NCBI GenBank assembly: GCA_018398805.1
Contig: JAGFBZ010000728.1
Location: 124,001 to 188,000 of the forward strand
DNA from: Hirundichthys speculiger
Lineage: Eukaryota; Chordata; Actinopteri; Beloniformes; Exocoetidae
Length of the DNA stretch: 64,000 bases
Reading direction: 5' to 3'
Part shown: in pieces, positions 33,640 to 45,064 of the stretch
Layout: each line of letters begins with the position of its first letter
Position numbering within the stretch: position 1 is the first letter of the stretch
Position numbers and translations under genes: made by a program
Notes under the pieces: model-generated
What the model was told of the DNA's origin: nothing
Seen by the model: only the letters and a program-made list of their open reading frames with translations
The model's database searches: none

Positions 33640-36206
33640 AGTCGATATGTCGAGAATAAAGTCAAAATGTTGAGAAAAAAGTCGAAATGCAGTTTCCAGA
33701 ATAAAGTTGAAATGTCGAGAATAAAGTCGAAATGTCAAGAATAAAGTTAAATGTCGAGAATAAAGTCGAAATGTCGAGAATAAAGTCAAAATGTTGAGAA
33801 TAAAGTCGAAATGCAGTTTCCAGAATAAAGTTGAAATGTCGAGAATAAAGTCGAAATGTCAAGAATAAAGTTAAATGTCGAGAATAAAGTCGAAATGTTG
33901 AGAATAAAGTCGAAATGTCGAGAATAAAGTCAAAATGTTGAGAATAAAGTCGAAATGCAGTTTCCAGAATAAAGTCGAAATGTCGAGAATAAAGTCGAAA
34001 TGTCAAGAATAAAGTCAAAATGTCGAGAATAAAGTCGAAATGTTGAGAATAAAGTCGAAATGTCGAGAATAAAGTCAAAATGTTGAGAATAAAGTCGAAA
34101 TGCAGTTTCCAGAATAAAGTTGAAATGTCGAGAATAAAGTCGAAATGTCAAGAATAAAGTTAAATGTCGAGAATAAAGTCGAAATGTTGAGAATAAAGTC
34201 GAAATGTCGAGAATAAAGTCGAAATGTCGAGAATAAAGTCAAAATGTTGAGAATAAAGTCGAAATGCAGTTTCCAGAATAAAGTCGAAATGTCGAGAATA
34301 AAGTCGAAATGTTGAGAATAAAGTCGAAATGTCGAAAATAAAGTCGAAATATTGAGAATAAAGTTGAAATGCAGTTTCCAGAATAAAGTCGAAATGTGGA
34401 GAATAAAGTCAAAATGTTGAGAATAAAGTCGAAATGCAGTTTCCAGAATAAAGTTGAAATGTCGAGAATAAAGTCGAAATGTCAAGAATAAAGTCAAAAT
34501 GTCGAGAATAAAGTCAAAATGTTGAGAATAAAGTCGAAATGCAGTTTCCAGAATAAAGTTGAAATGTCGAGAATAAAGTCAAAATGTTGAGAATAAAGTC
34601 GAAATGCAGTTTCCAGAATAAAGTCGAAATGTTGAGAATAAAGTCGAAATGTCGAGAATAAAGTCAAAATGTTGAGAATAAAGTCGAAATGCAGTTTCCA
34701 GAATAAAGTTGAAATGTCGAGAATAAAGTTAAATGTCGAGAATAAAGTCAAAATGTTGAGAATAAAGTCGAAATGCAGTTTCCAGAATAAAGTTGAAATG
34801 TCGAGAATAAAGTCGAAATGTCAAGAATAAAGTCAAAATGTCGAGAATAAAGTCGAAATGTCGAGAATAAAGTCGAAATGTTGAAATGTCGAGAATAAAG
34901 TCAAAATGTTGAGAATAAAGTCGAAATGCAGTTTCCAGAATAAAGTCGAAATGTCAAGAATAAAGTTAAATGTCGAGAATAAAGTCGAAATGTTGAGAAT
35001 AAAGTCGAAAAAGTCAGAATAAAGTCAAATGAGATAAAGTTGAAATGCAGTTTCCAGAATAAAGTCGAAATGTCGAGAATAAAGTCGAAATGTTGAGAAT
35101 AAAGTCGAAATGTTGAGAATGAAGTCGAAATATTGAGAATAAAGTCGAAATGTCGAGAATAAAGTTGAAATGTTGAGAATAAAATCGAAATGAAGAGAAT
35201 AAAGTCAAAATGTTGAGAATAAAGTCGAAATGTCGAAAATAAAGTCGAAATATTGAGAATAAAGTTGAAATGCAGTTTCCAGAATAAAGTCGAAATGTCG
35301 AGAATAAAGTCAAAATGTTGAGAATAAAGTCGAAATGCAGTTTCCAGAATAAAGTTGAAATGTCGAGAATAAAGTCGAAATGTCAAGAATAAAGTCAAAA
35401 TGTCGAGAATAATGTCGAAATGTTGAGAATAAAGTCGAAATGTCGAGAATAAAGTCAAAATGTTGAGAATAAAGTCGTAATGCAGTTTCCAGAATAAAGT
35501 TGAAATGTCGAGAATAAAGTCAAAATGTTGAGAATAAAGTCGAAATGTTGAGAATAAAGTCGAAATGTCGAGAATAAAGTTGAAATATTAAGAATAAAGT
35601 TGAAATGCAGTTTCCAGAATAAAGTCGAAATGTCGAGAATAAAGTCGAAATATTGAGAATAAAGTCGAAATGTCGAGAATAAAGTTGAAATGTTGAGAAT
35701 AAAATCGAAATGAAGAGAATAAAGTCAAAATGTTGAGAATAAAGTTGAAATGTCGAAAATAAAGTCGAAATATTGAGAATAAAGTTGAAATGCAGTTTCC
35801 AGAATAAAGTCGAAATGTCGAGAATAAAGTCGAAATGTCGAGAATAAAGTCAAAATGTTGAGAATAAAGTCGAAATGTTGAGAATAAAGTCGAAATGTCG
35901 AAATAAAGTGAAAGAATTGAAATGCAGTTTCCAGAATAAAGTCGAAATGTCGAGAATAAAGTCGAAATATTGAGAATAAAGTCGAAATGTCGAGAATAAA
36001 GTTGAAATGTTGAGAATAAAATCGAAATGAAGAGAATAAAGTCAAAATGTTGAGAATAAAGTTGAAATGTCGAAAATAAAGTCGAAATATTGAGAATAAA
36101 GTTGAAATGCAGTTTCCAGAATAAAGTCGAAATGTCGAGAATAAAGTCGAAATGTCGAGAATAAAGTCAAAATGTCGAGAATAAAGTCGAAATGCAGTTT
36201 TCAGAA
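33640..36206 (+). repeat. 20/25-bp minisatellite, AATAAA in nearly every unit
   Basis: The basic unit is GAATAAAGTCGAAATGTCGA (20 bp), varying at C/T in GTCGA/GTTGA and in GTCG/GTCA/GTTG. A longer unit ending ATGCAGTTTCCA recurs at irregular intervals of roughly 64 to 226 bp, giving a loose higher-order pattern. Length divided by period suggests on the order of 120 units. The minus strand lacks stops in all three phases of the 20-mer, which produces long artificial (FRLYSQHFDFILDISTLF)-type frames. These should not be annotated as proteins. Confidence 0.95.
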
Positions 36207-36290
36207 TTTCAGAATTGGTATTGTTTCTTTTTCTGAATAGGCGCAATTTCTGACACAATCTCTTCAAAGTAAGAATACTTATTATAATAC

Positions 36291-36321
36291 TGTGTCTATG
36301 TAATAAAAGCACATAGACACA
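36291..36321. other. Perfect 11-bp hairpin in the transposon spacer
   Basis: TGTGTCTATGT and ACATAGACACA are exact complements around a 9-nt loop, AATAAAAGC. Confidence 0.8.
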
Positions 36322-36496
36322 GACATTATGTTGGCAGAGTAAAGCTGGTTTGAATAAATCTTTAAAACAACTTTATTCTGGAAACTGCATTTCGACTTTA
36401 TTCCCGACATTTCGACTTTATTCTCGTAAGTCAGAAATGAAAAAAAAAAAATTGTTGCCCACAATTTTTTTTTCTCAGTGTGGCCCTAATACTCCA

Positions 36497-39400
36497 TCGT
36501 ATGTATCCCTTCTTGTAATAAATAATTAAAAAAAGAAAATCTGCAGTTTATAAACTTAACAAGTAAAGTAAAGATGACTTTATACAACAAAGTGTTAAAT
36601 CAATCCTGCTGCGACAAGCTGATGTGGACGCCAACGCCGACGACGTTTCAGATCAAAGCAAGTTAAGGTCTGGCCTCAGATGACCTCATACTGACCTCCA
36701 GGTACAGGTGTGGGATTGTTTTAGCAGTTTTAACAGAGAAGAATCCCAGACCTTCTGCTCCTCATCCAGCTGCCTACTGCTTCTGTCGTGTCCCCCAAGA
36801 TGAGATTCATTACCTTCGTACCTATTCACAGTCATTGTAATCAATTCACACGGAGCCGACGTGAAGCCCCAACGTTCCCATAATGAGAATGAGGCGCTTT
36901 TCACCGAGAAATTCCTCATTTATTCTCAGGGCTTCCTTCCAGTAGGACGTGACCGAAACACCATCCCTAAGAGGCATCTGGGAGGTGTCCAAGCGGCACC
37001 GCCGAACCACCTCGATGAACAATAAAAGCTCTGAGGAGCTCTGAGGAGCAGTTGGTGGCTGTGGTGGCCCGGTCATCTGATGGTCCTGCCTCTGCCTGGG
37101 AAGCTTTCTGTATTTTATACTGGAGGTTTTTCCTCCCATCTGTGGAGTTTAGTGCACAAATGGACTTATTCTCTACTTCATAGAGGAAAGGTAAGCATGG
37201 TCGGCAAAGTAAGGCCCTTTTTGAGCTGCTATAGTGATATTATCCAGTCCCTTTTTCTCTCTGTCCATTGTTGGATGTGGAACACCTCCAGAAACATTGT
37301 TTTTAATATTTCCCGCCCTCTGCCTCTGCTGCCACTTCCTTTGTCCCCTCAGAAAGGTGTTCGTCTTTGCCATCACTTCGAGGAGGTTCACGCCGTCACA
37401 GTCGATCGTTTTAGTTAACCACGATGTAGGATCGCTGAAATCAAGTGTCTGATCAGTCTCTGATCCAACCTGGTCTCCTTCATCACTGTTAAAGAGCTGA
37501 TACGTCCTCCTCTCTGTCACTACCGCCGTTACCTGAGCAACCCTGCTTCTTACTTTGCTCTAGACTGACGTTAGGCTTCCTCCGCTGCTGCACTTGTTCC
37601 AGGCTCATCGTCACTTTTTCTATTCTGGACACTGGACTGAAGCAGACCAGACACTCTGATATTTGAACTCAAGCGGCTAAAAGAGCTCAAACAGAAGTCA
37701 GAAGTTGCTGTCAGTGGTTAAACCTCTGTTTTTGTTGAGGATGTGGATGTTCGTGTCCACTTTTTCAAGGACAATTAGGAAGAAAGAAAGTTAAAAAGGT
37801 TTTTTATGTGTCTCTTATAAGGCCTGTCTCTACCATGGACCCAGGACAGCTGACCCGTCAGACCTGGTTGTGCCTGCAGAAGCTCTACCTACAGCTCATA
37901 AACGTAGCTGAGACGCCGGGTCATGCGGTAAATCAGTAGCTGGCATGAAGCGACAGTGCTCCCCCTTCGTGCCTCCTCACATCTTGCTCCCTTTCCTCCT
38001 TGTGCAGGTGTTTTGTCATTTCCCCGTCAGGTCCCTCTGTCTTCCTGGTGTGCAGCTGCAGGCTGGGTTGCTCGGCTAATCAACAGCACACCTGTTCTTC
38101 GTCCACCTCATCACCTGCAATATTCAAACCCCCCCGGGCTTCCACTCCACCAGGCGTTCAGCGCTGTTTGAAACCCTCCTTTGACTCTGAAAACCTTGAC
38201 TTGCTGCGTCATTTTGGAGTCTTGTTTTTGTTTCTGAAAAAGGTGAAATCCTGAACCAACCAAACTCGAATGCTTCTAAACCCTCGAAGGGTAAAAGAGC
38301 TAACCCGGTTCTCTGTGACCAGCCCAGAAACTGCAGTTTCTCCTGAGTCCGAGGCTCACTTGTCAGCTGCAATCTTCTCTCCACCATCGTGGCGTAGCCT
38401 GTCCCAGGCAGGCTGCTTCACCTCTTTTTTGAAAAGAGGGATCACCCACCCGGTTCTCCCTGCACAGCACTTTGGGTGCCTGTCAGCTGACTTCTAGGAA
38501 AAGGCCCGTTCAGGCTCCATCAGAACATGAGGGAAGCTCTCCTGGGCCGGTTGTCATCGAGCATTCGTAGCAGACCCTCATTAACTGCAGTGGGTCTGTC
38601 CAACACCCCCCCCTCCACCTTCTGGTCCAACTCGTCACCAGATGGTGATCAGGTGACAGCTTGGCTCCCGTCTCGTCACGAAGAGAGAGGAACCGATCAG
38701 AGCAGATCAGAGGTGACGAAAATAAACTGACCCAAAACCCCGGGCGTCCCGGTGCACTTTCCGACAACCGGTCCAGAAACTCCATGAAGGCCTGGTACTC
38801 TGAAACGTGGTCGGGAGCATACAGGAGCTGGAGACTCCTTTGATCCGGAGGTACAGAGATGAGAGTCTCAACTTCCAGGACGAGTTTCCTCACCGGAATA
38901 AAAAAAAAAAAAAAATTTTTGAGTTTTCATGTATCACTAGCTTTATTTAGACGTAGGATTCAAGTTATTTATCTTTGTATATTTATCAGTTTTACACCAG
39001 CTTTTCTAAAATAAAACCAAGAGCCTGCATTCAAGAATATCTCACTGCCTAGCAACTAGCCAGCGCTCCTTACACGGCTATAATTACATATGTTGTTAAA
39101 GGATTCGTAGCTACAAAGCATTTTCAGACTCAAGGTCTCAACTTCAAGATCGAACCGAGATGTTGCAGAAAACAAGACTGTGTTCGTTTGTTATATTCTC
39201 CCTTAAACTTTCTTTAATCCATATAGTCTTGTATCTGCAACAATGTTTATGTAGTTTAGAGCTAGATCCAGAGAAATCATTGAGAGTATTCAGTTGTGAC
39301 CAGTGACTAGTGCTGTTATTGACACTGTTAATATTGTGACAGTGCATTGACCGTCTCGTATTCACATTTTTACTTTGGCAGACGTCTTCAACCCCTAAAT

Positions 39401-39516
39401 CCCCCGAAAACTTACAACAGCAGCTACTTCCCCCAGCAGGTCAGCAGCCAGACACCTTCAGATGCCTTCTGACTGCTCTGAGCTGCAGGCAGGACCTGCT
39501 CAATATCACCTGTGAT
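36497..39516. other. Mostly non-coding; possible exon listed separately
   Basis: Several minus-strand frames (36846-37139, 37173-37520) have balanced composition but match no family I recognise. A poly-A/T tract lies at about 38900-38919. If a host gene exists in this window, this is the most likely place. Confidence 0.4.
38740..38893 (-). CDS. Possible coding exon, unrecognised
   Basis: The minus strand reads KLVLEVETLISVPPDQRSLQ, then LLYAPDHVSEYQAFMEFLDR and LSESAPGRPGFW, followed by GTCAGTTT, a plausible donor. A long T run and an AG (in the 'ctggaag' context) lie upstream as a possible acceptor. The amphipathic, charged sequence looks like a globular exon rather than chance. I do not recognise the family. 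The frame continues to 38510, but that part looks less protein-like, consistent with read-through into an intron. Conservation would decide it. Confidence 0.28.
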
Positions 39517-40707
39517 TAGGGATGGAGCGGTTACCGGTATTACGGTAAAGCACGGTAAAAATTTTACGTGACAACGATTACCGTTTATGTTTGACTTCAT
39601 CTCATTATCGCGGTCGATTAGCAGGATATGTAATATCAGCCTCATTCAAGTCTGCGAGCGACTCGGGACTGTGTTTCGCGTGAATATGTAGCTTGTAACA
39701 TCGGCATCGTAACGTTAGCATGGCGGAAAGTGGTGATAGCACACAGGACATTTACCAACCCACTAAAAGGACGAAATCTGAGGTCTGGGCATATTTTTTC
39801 TTTTTTTTTTAGAAGGCAGAGGGACAACTGGTGGAGGACAGTTATCCTGTCTGCAGAGCACTTGTTTACATTTTACTGTAATTTGTAGAAGCAACATGAA
39901 GGAGCTAAGGCTAATGCTTCAAGCTACTGAGATGTTTGACCAAGAGTAACCTGGTTGATGCGCTTCGCTAACTCACATTTCGTAAATGTTACCGTTGCGT
40001 GTTGATCGAAAAATGACCAGAACGATGTTCCTTCTGATGCAGTTAAAATATTAATTTATTCCATTAATTGATCCGAAAACCATAACGCCGGCAGTTAGCG
40101 CCAGCAGCGGTCAAAAACCTTTTGTCTTTCCGGGTCCAACACCTAACCAATAACAGGCAGCTACCTTTATACCTGACCCTCAGGTAACAACCACAGCGAC
40201 ACCCACAGACACACAGAGTGAACTACAATTCATAACAACATATTTGGCTCCTAAACTGTTTCTTTATTTGCACATTTATATATATTACATATATTTAAGG
40301 TTCAGCTTAAAGTCCAAAGTTTATTTCATTTGAACTTGCACTTGCAGGAATTTTTGTTCCTGATAATTGTTTGCATATTTTGACCTACTATGGTTGTTAA
40401 AGTGTTTATTTAAATTTGCACCAGACAAATTAGCTTTGTCCCTGTTATTTATTTTGTTCATTTAAAATAAAAACTTTCTGTGCCAGTTTTTTTTTTTTTT
40501 TTTTGCCCAAAATTTCATTTTGATAAAATTTTGGCTTCTGATGTTTTAGTATGACAACAAAAATCACATGATTTGATGAAATTATTTAAATGTATGTGTT
40601 TTTTGGACATTTGTACAGCAATTAAGAATACCGCGATAATTTCGTAAACCGTGATAATTTGGTCACTATAATCGAGATATCAAATTTTCCATATCGTTGC
40701 ATCCCTA
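39517..40707 (+). mobile_element. hAT transposon, TAGGG(T/A)TGGA family, copy 2
   Basis: Starts TAGGGATGGAGCGGTTACCG and ends ATATCGTTGCATCCCTA. It matches the 493-3363 copy without that copy's two nested insertions. The flanking 8-mers (cctgtgat, acctaaat) do not match, so the duplication has decayed or one end moved. It keeps the start of a BED-finger transposase. Confidence 0.82.
39720..39809 (+). pseudogene. hAT transposase, start of BED zinc finger
   Basis: From the ATG at 39720: MAESGDSTQDIYQPTKRTKS followed by EVWAYF. 'K(S)xVWxYF' is the first strand of a BED finger, as in Ac/ZBED-like hAT transposases. The frame then runs into a T run and the Cys and His ligands are gone. The corresponding ATG in copy 1 is at 680, where the frame is lost even earlier. 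Confidence 0.6.
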
Positions 40708-42449
40708 ACCTAAATACCTAAATAAGACTTCCTTTGCTCTTCCCTGTCCTGATTGTTAACGCCTGTGTCTCCGTCAGCCCCATGAGGACATCCTGTCCTG
40801 CCTTTCCTCTGCTCATTTGTCTGTCTTGTTGCCTGTTGTGCGCCTCTGCTGTACTTATTGATTTGCTGTTTTGTGCCCCAGAATATCCTGTGGTGTCGGT
40901 GTTGAGCGTTTTTGTTTAAATTAAAGGCCTTTTGCCAGCTACTCCTGTTTCCCAACCTCACGCATGTGGCTCTACAACTCTTATTGTTAGACATGTCCTC
41001 AACGTAGAGCTGATTTAGCAACAGCAGATTTATCCGCGTTAATCTCTGAAGCGAAGCTCCGGGATCAAAATGTCGTCAGCCTTTTCCCTCTTCCGTGTGC
41101 ACAAGCTCGTTTGTTTGCTTTCATTAATTCTGTAATTTTCTCACTGTGTGTAACCTCGTTTCATCTCCCACCCAGCTCCTCCTTTTCTGTCCACTCTGCA
41201 ACTTCAGGCCGTTAACCTTTTTTTTTTAGCGTCCATCCTCCACTGAGCGTCCAGCCCTCCCGCTCCCACGCATTCCCGCCGGCCCTTTAGTCCCGGTCCC
41301 AGCTCGCTGCATGCCTTGCTGTCAGCCACTTGGCCTTAGATAACATAATCCGTATCATATTGCCCCATTACAGGAGTTCAGAAGCTAATGGCTGCGGTGC
41401 TAATCCAGCTGCAGGCGAGTCTGGACCGCTGCCCAAACTCGCTGTACCAAGCTAAACCAGCAGCTGCGCCTTTGCTCAGTCATGCCAGTGATGCGCTGGG
41501 AAGCATGAATGCAAGACAGTCTGTGTGGTGATGGGAGGACTGCATGTAATAAAAGAAGAAGCATTAGCAGAAAATGGGAAAAAAGAGGATCCTCAGAAAC
41601 GGTTGAGAGTATCTGAGAACATCCGCTCAACGGGAGGGTAAGGGTTAGAGAAAGTTGACTGAGTCAGTGAGACACTGCAAAGTTTAAGGTCCTCTTTTAA
41701 ACAAGGACGTGACAGAAGCGTGGATGTGCATGAAAACCAAGATCCCAAAGGTGGGCGCGGCCACAGCGAGCGTCGAACTCCGGGCGCGAACGAGCTTCAT
41801 CAGGAAATTATGATCATTACTGTCTCCCGCAATCTTTCAGAAATGGAAATGTCCCATTCACAGGAAATAGAAAATGTGCTTTCGCTCCAAAGCATTTGCC
41901 ATAAAGTTGTTCCAACTGCCCCCCCCGCCCCCAATCCATTAGAAGGGGGGAAATCAGATTGCCTATAATCTAAGTATAACACTACTTATCAAAAATTTAA
42001 AGTGAATTAAAACCTCCTCCTTTTCAATAAAACATCTGCCCGAAAGCGCCGTTCCATTAGCGAATAGCAGGCGTTCAGCTACTTCAAAATAATCCAACTA
42101 ATTTAGCTGAGACCTCGGGGTTAAATTATTGATGACAAAAGCAGGGGATGGGGTGGGACAAAGAGAAGTGACCTGAATCCTTAATCGGAGACGTCAGAGC
42201 TCTGTTAGGAACGGCGATGAGCGTCTGCGGAGAGGTGGCGTCCTTCACCCGTTCACCTCCGGCGTTAGAGACGTCGACACCCGTTTCTCTTTCCAGCTCG
42301 CCTATAATGACGGACAGCTTTAGATCGAGTTGATAAAAGCTTTGTTCTGACACAAATGAATGCACGTTCGCCTCACTTCGCTGGTGTGGCTGGCAGGCAA
42401 ATGTCCTCTTTTTTTTTTTTTTTTTTTAATAAAGAGAAATACCATAAAG
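40708..42449. other. Non-coding, nothing recognised
   Basis: The sequence at about 40735-40990 has the T/C-rich look of an LTR or processed 3' end but lacks a defined border. A poly-T tract lies at 42408-42427. Confidence 0.45.
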
Positions 42450-42940
42450 CAGGGATCACCAAATGGCGGACCTCGGTCCGGATCCGGACCAAGTAAAGGT
42501 TCTGTCCTGACCACCACATAAATACCTCAAAATACATAGCTCGATTTTTTTCCCAGTGCCTGGAGAAAACCGTGAGCGCAGGTAAACTAGTCATTTGCGG
42601 CAATCACCAACCGTTTACGGCCGACAGCTCTGAGAGCCACTGAAATTCTTTTACTTCAGAAACAAACTAGAGAGAGAAGACATGGCATGCTCGAAGGTGC
42701 GAAAGGTTTATGCTGAAAATCTACATTTCAAAAGTGAGTGGACGAACGAGTATGAGTTTATCGTTGTAAACTGGTATGCCTGATATGCTGTAAAACAGTG
42801 GCATTAATCAAAAGCGGGAATATCAAGCACCACTATGAGACCAAACACAAGTTTTTGGATGAAATATTTCCACCAAAGTCTGAAGTGAGAGCGCGGAAAA
42901 TCAACGAGCTTCGGGCCCAGTACGACAGTGTTACACGGTC
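42450..42940 (+). mobile_element. hAT (Charlie-type) 5' end, truncated
   Basis: Left end CAGGGATCACCAAATGGCGG with CGGTCCGGATCCGGACC next to it, typical of Charlie hATs. The transposase N terminus follows (42682-42940). The element stops abruptly at the LINE-type tail beginning near 42941, and no right end is present. Confidence 0.75.
42682..42940 (+). pseudogene. Charlie/GTF2IRD2-like hAT transposase N terminus, frameshifted
   Basis: The ATG at 42682 gives MACSKVRKVYAENLHFKSEW then TNEYEFIVVNW and ends at TGA (42781-42783). A different frame, from about 42777, carries CLICCKTVALIKSGNIKHHY then ETKHKFLDEIFPPKSEVRAR. Together these are the two halves of the BED-like finger (C..C ... H....H) of Charlie/GTF2IRD2-like transposases, separated by a one-base frameshift near 42775. 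The finger's Cys and His residues are all visible. The catalytic RNase H-like domain and dimerisation region are missing because the sequence is cut off by the LINE-type tail. This is the best-preserved transposase N terminus in the window, but not functional. Confidence 0.82.
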
Positions 42941-43805
42941 AACTAGAAAAGCACTCGGAGAGCGCAGACCTCCACCAAGCGCTAGGCTCTTGTCCGATTG
43001 TGCTAGCATAATTTTTGGCATAATCTGAGGAATTGAGCATAATTTTTGCCCTTTTTCCAAAAGTAGCACTGTTAGCATAATCCGTATATTTTCTTGTCGT
43101 AATAGCACAATTTTAGAATAATTCAAGAAAACGAAGATCTCAGCTACTAAAAACGATAGATTACTATTAACAGTTGGTTTCACTCCTATTTTGCGATTGT
43201 TTTTTAGTTGTGTTGAGATACCGCGGGAATTCGATGAAACGGAACCGGAAGTCTGTGTCTCGGTCCCAGACTCCTGGGACCGAGCGCTCCCAAGCGCTAA
43301 TTAAGTGTTAGAGCACTGTTTCTCAACCGGGGTGCCGTGGCACCCCAGGGTGCCGCGTGCCCCCTCAGGGGTGCTGCAGAAATGCATCTGACAGTATGCA
43401 AAATAAGCAAAACTAATTAAATAAATAATGTAATATAATAAATAATTGTCAAAATTAATACTCAAATACTAAGGCAGTGGAATCTTTCATAATAAAAGCA
43501 TAGGAGCATAATTTTGAAAAGCGAGTATAATTTGAGCATAATTTGGGCAAGAAAACGAGCACTGCCACTAGCATAATAGGCCACTTTTAATAGCACAATC
43601 GGCAATGCCTACCAAGCGCAACAATTATTGAAAATTTGAATCCAGGATTTCTTCCGGATCACACCCAAAATGAAATCGGTTCTTCCTTTTCAAATTTCTG
43701 ACAACTGCTGAAACTTTCATCAAAATCCATCCATAATTTTTTGAGTTATCTTGAACACAGACAGACAAACACCGGCAAAAAAAAAACCTCCTTGGGGGAG
43801 GTAAT
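42941..43805 (+). mobile_element. LINE-type 3' tail (RTE-like), interrupted by a hAT
   Basis: Shares 'agcgcagacctccac', 'caaaatccatccataa', 'gagttatcttgaacacagac' and 'cctccttgg-ggaggtaa' in order with 56871-57117. Shorter pieces lie at 46068-46119 and 49014-49070. The tail type resembles RTE-family LINEs of fish, and that assignment is from memory of the motif. A hAT (42983-43611) is inserted with duplication of ccaagcgc. Confidence 0.6.
42983..43611. mobile_element. hAT MITE, TAGGC(T/A)(C/T)TTGCC family, copy 2
   Basis: Starts TAGGCTCTTGTCCGATTGTG and ends CACAATCGGCAATGCCTA, with a perfect duplication ccaagcgc (42975-42982, 43612-43619). From about 43308 it carries extra sequence absent from copy 1, starting 'cactgtttctcaaccggggt', which resembles one end of a Charlie-type hAT. 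Confidence 0.9.
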
Positions 43806-45064
43806 AACTTAATTAGTCTTATGAGGTAAATGAGTTTAAAAAAAAGTTGGCCTTCAATACCTCTTCAGCTGTATGAATTTGACACCATTGTTGGGTTGAT
43901 TGTTTTCAGGAAAGGAAAGATGAAAATATGAAGAGAAAAGGCACTTCTAAAAACTTTATTTGCACCATTTCAGGAAGAGGCACTTTTGATTTTATTATGA
44001 AGAAATATTTTTTATTAGTTGTAATGCAGGCCTCAAGTTCACTGTTAGCTGCATGTGTCTCAATGTGAACACAAAAAAATCAATATTGAAATGACATGGA
44101 AATATATTACGTGCTTTTGATTAACATGGACAGGCTATATACAGTCATGGTATGGGATGCAAGAGATATGTGGTCTGGACCTTGTGACAGAAGAAATTTT
44201 AGTGACTGGACCCATTAGAATTTTAATTGATTAACCCTGCCATACAGCAACCAAATCAGAAAAAAAAAAATGATTGCACCATAAGGACACAAGTAATTTC
44301 TCATTTTCCAGTTTTAGCAGAGACACGTGCAGAAGCTCCTAGATGAGCACAAAAAAAACAAAAACAATGCTCTTCTCAGTCTTCCAGCGTGTAAAAACTC
44401 AAACCTTTGTTGGGCCACAGGCCTTGTGTTACAGAAAACCGCGAAAGGACCACTACTGCACAAGGTGATAGTGGTGTCACACCATCTCTAACTGGCTGAG
44501 GAGCCCCACTTCCTAGCAGGGGTTCCTGGCAAAGGCGGATCATGTCCATGCCGCTTAAATACCAGGCTCCCTCCTCCCACTCTCTCTCTCTGACCTCCAC
44601 TACGCCAAGGGAAGGTGCTCATCTCTCTGGCCTGCTCGAGCAAGGTAAATAGCCAAAGGCCTGTGTTTCCCTGGCGAACCTGTCTACAGGAGATCCCTCT
44701 GGTTGTCCGATGACAATCACACCCCTTTGTCCGATCGTGACGCGCCACACGGAGTGAGCCGCAACGTACGGAAGGAATCACCCGCGCGCCTCGGATGCGT
44801 GAACGGCCTCAGACGAACCGGGAAGCCACATCCCTACGCTAATCACGAAGAGAGAGAAAGAGGAGGAGAGCTGCTCCTGGACCAGCGTGGCGTAACCCAA
44901 CAGCGGTTCTGCCGTATCTAGATTAATCATCCTCCCCGGACTCCACAACGCCAGCGACTACGCAGACACTCCGGTGCTCCTCCTCAAAATTGTAGGTCGA
45001 CGCAGACAGTGTCGCAGAGAGAAAGGAGGCTTCTGATTGGTCAATTCTACATCTGCATAGAAAA
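43806..45064. other. Non-coding; possible promoter side of the MADF exon
   Basis: No gene recognised up to 45000. An inverted CCAAT word (gattggtca, about 45037-45045) and a CAG/TAG before 45061 precede the MADF reading frame. Confidence 0.4.

Larger units (their letters stand above)
33598..36496. mobile_element. DNA transposon (MITE-like) with an expanded minisatellite arm
   Basis: Ends are inverted: TGAGTATTAGGG followed by a 'tgagaaaaaaaattgtg' stretch at the left, and the complement at 36440-36496 (ending GGCCCTAATACTCCA). Just inside each end lie the same GAATAAAGTCGAAATG units in opposite orientation: about 2.6 kb of them in the left arm (33640-36206) and about 56 bp in the right arm (36371-36426). 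A unique spacer (36207-36367) separates them. No target duplication could be assigned and no superfamily is certain. Confidence 0.75.

Noticed and set aside
33604..36312. Several minus-strand frames of 60-195 residues with FRLYSQHFDFILDISTLF repeats
   Set aside because: They are a by-product of a 20-bp unit with no stop codon in any phase on that strand. There is no start context, no non-repeat domain and no codon bias.
37173..37520. 115-residue minus-strand frame, charged and balanced in composition
   Set aside because: No family resemblance and another frame is open on the opposite strand.
39509..40715. An 8-bp target duplication for the second copy of the first hAT family
   Set aside because: The flanking 8-mers cctgtgat and acctaaat do not match at the aligned positions.
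40735..40990. A second solo LTR
   Set aside because: The sequence has an LTR-like 3' character but no TG...CA borders or flanking duplication could be found.
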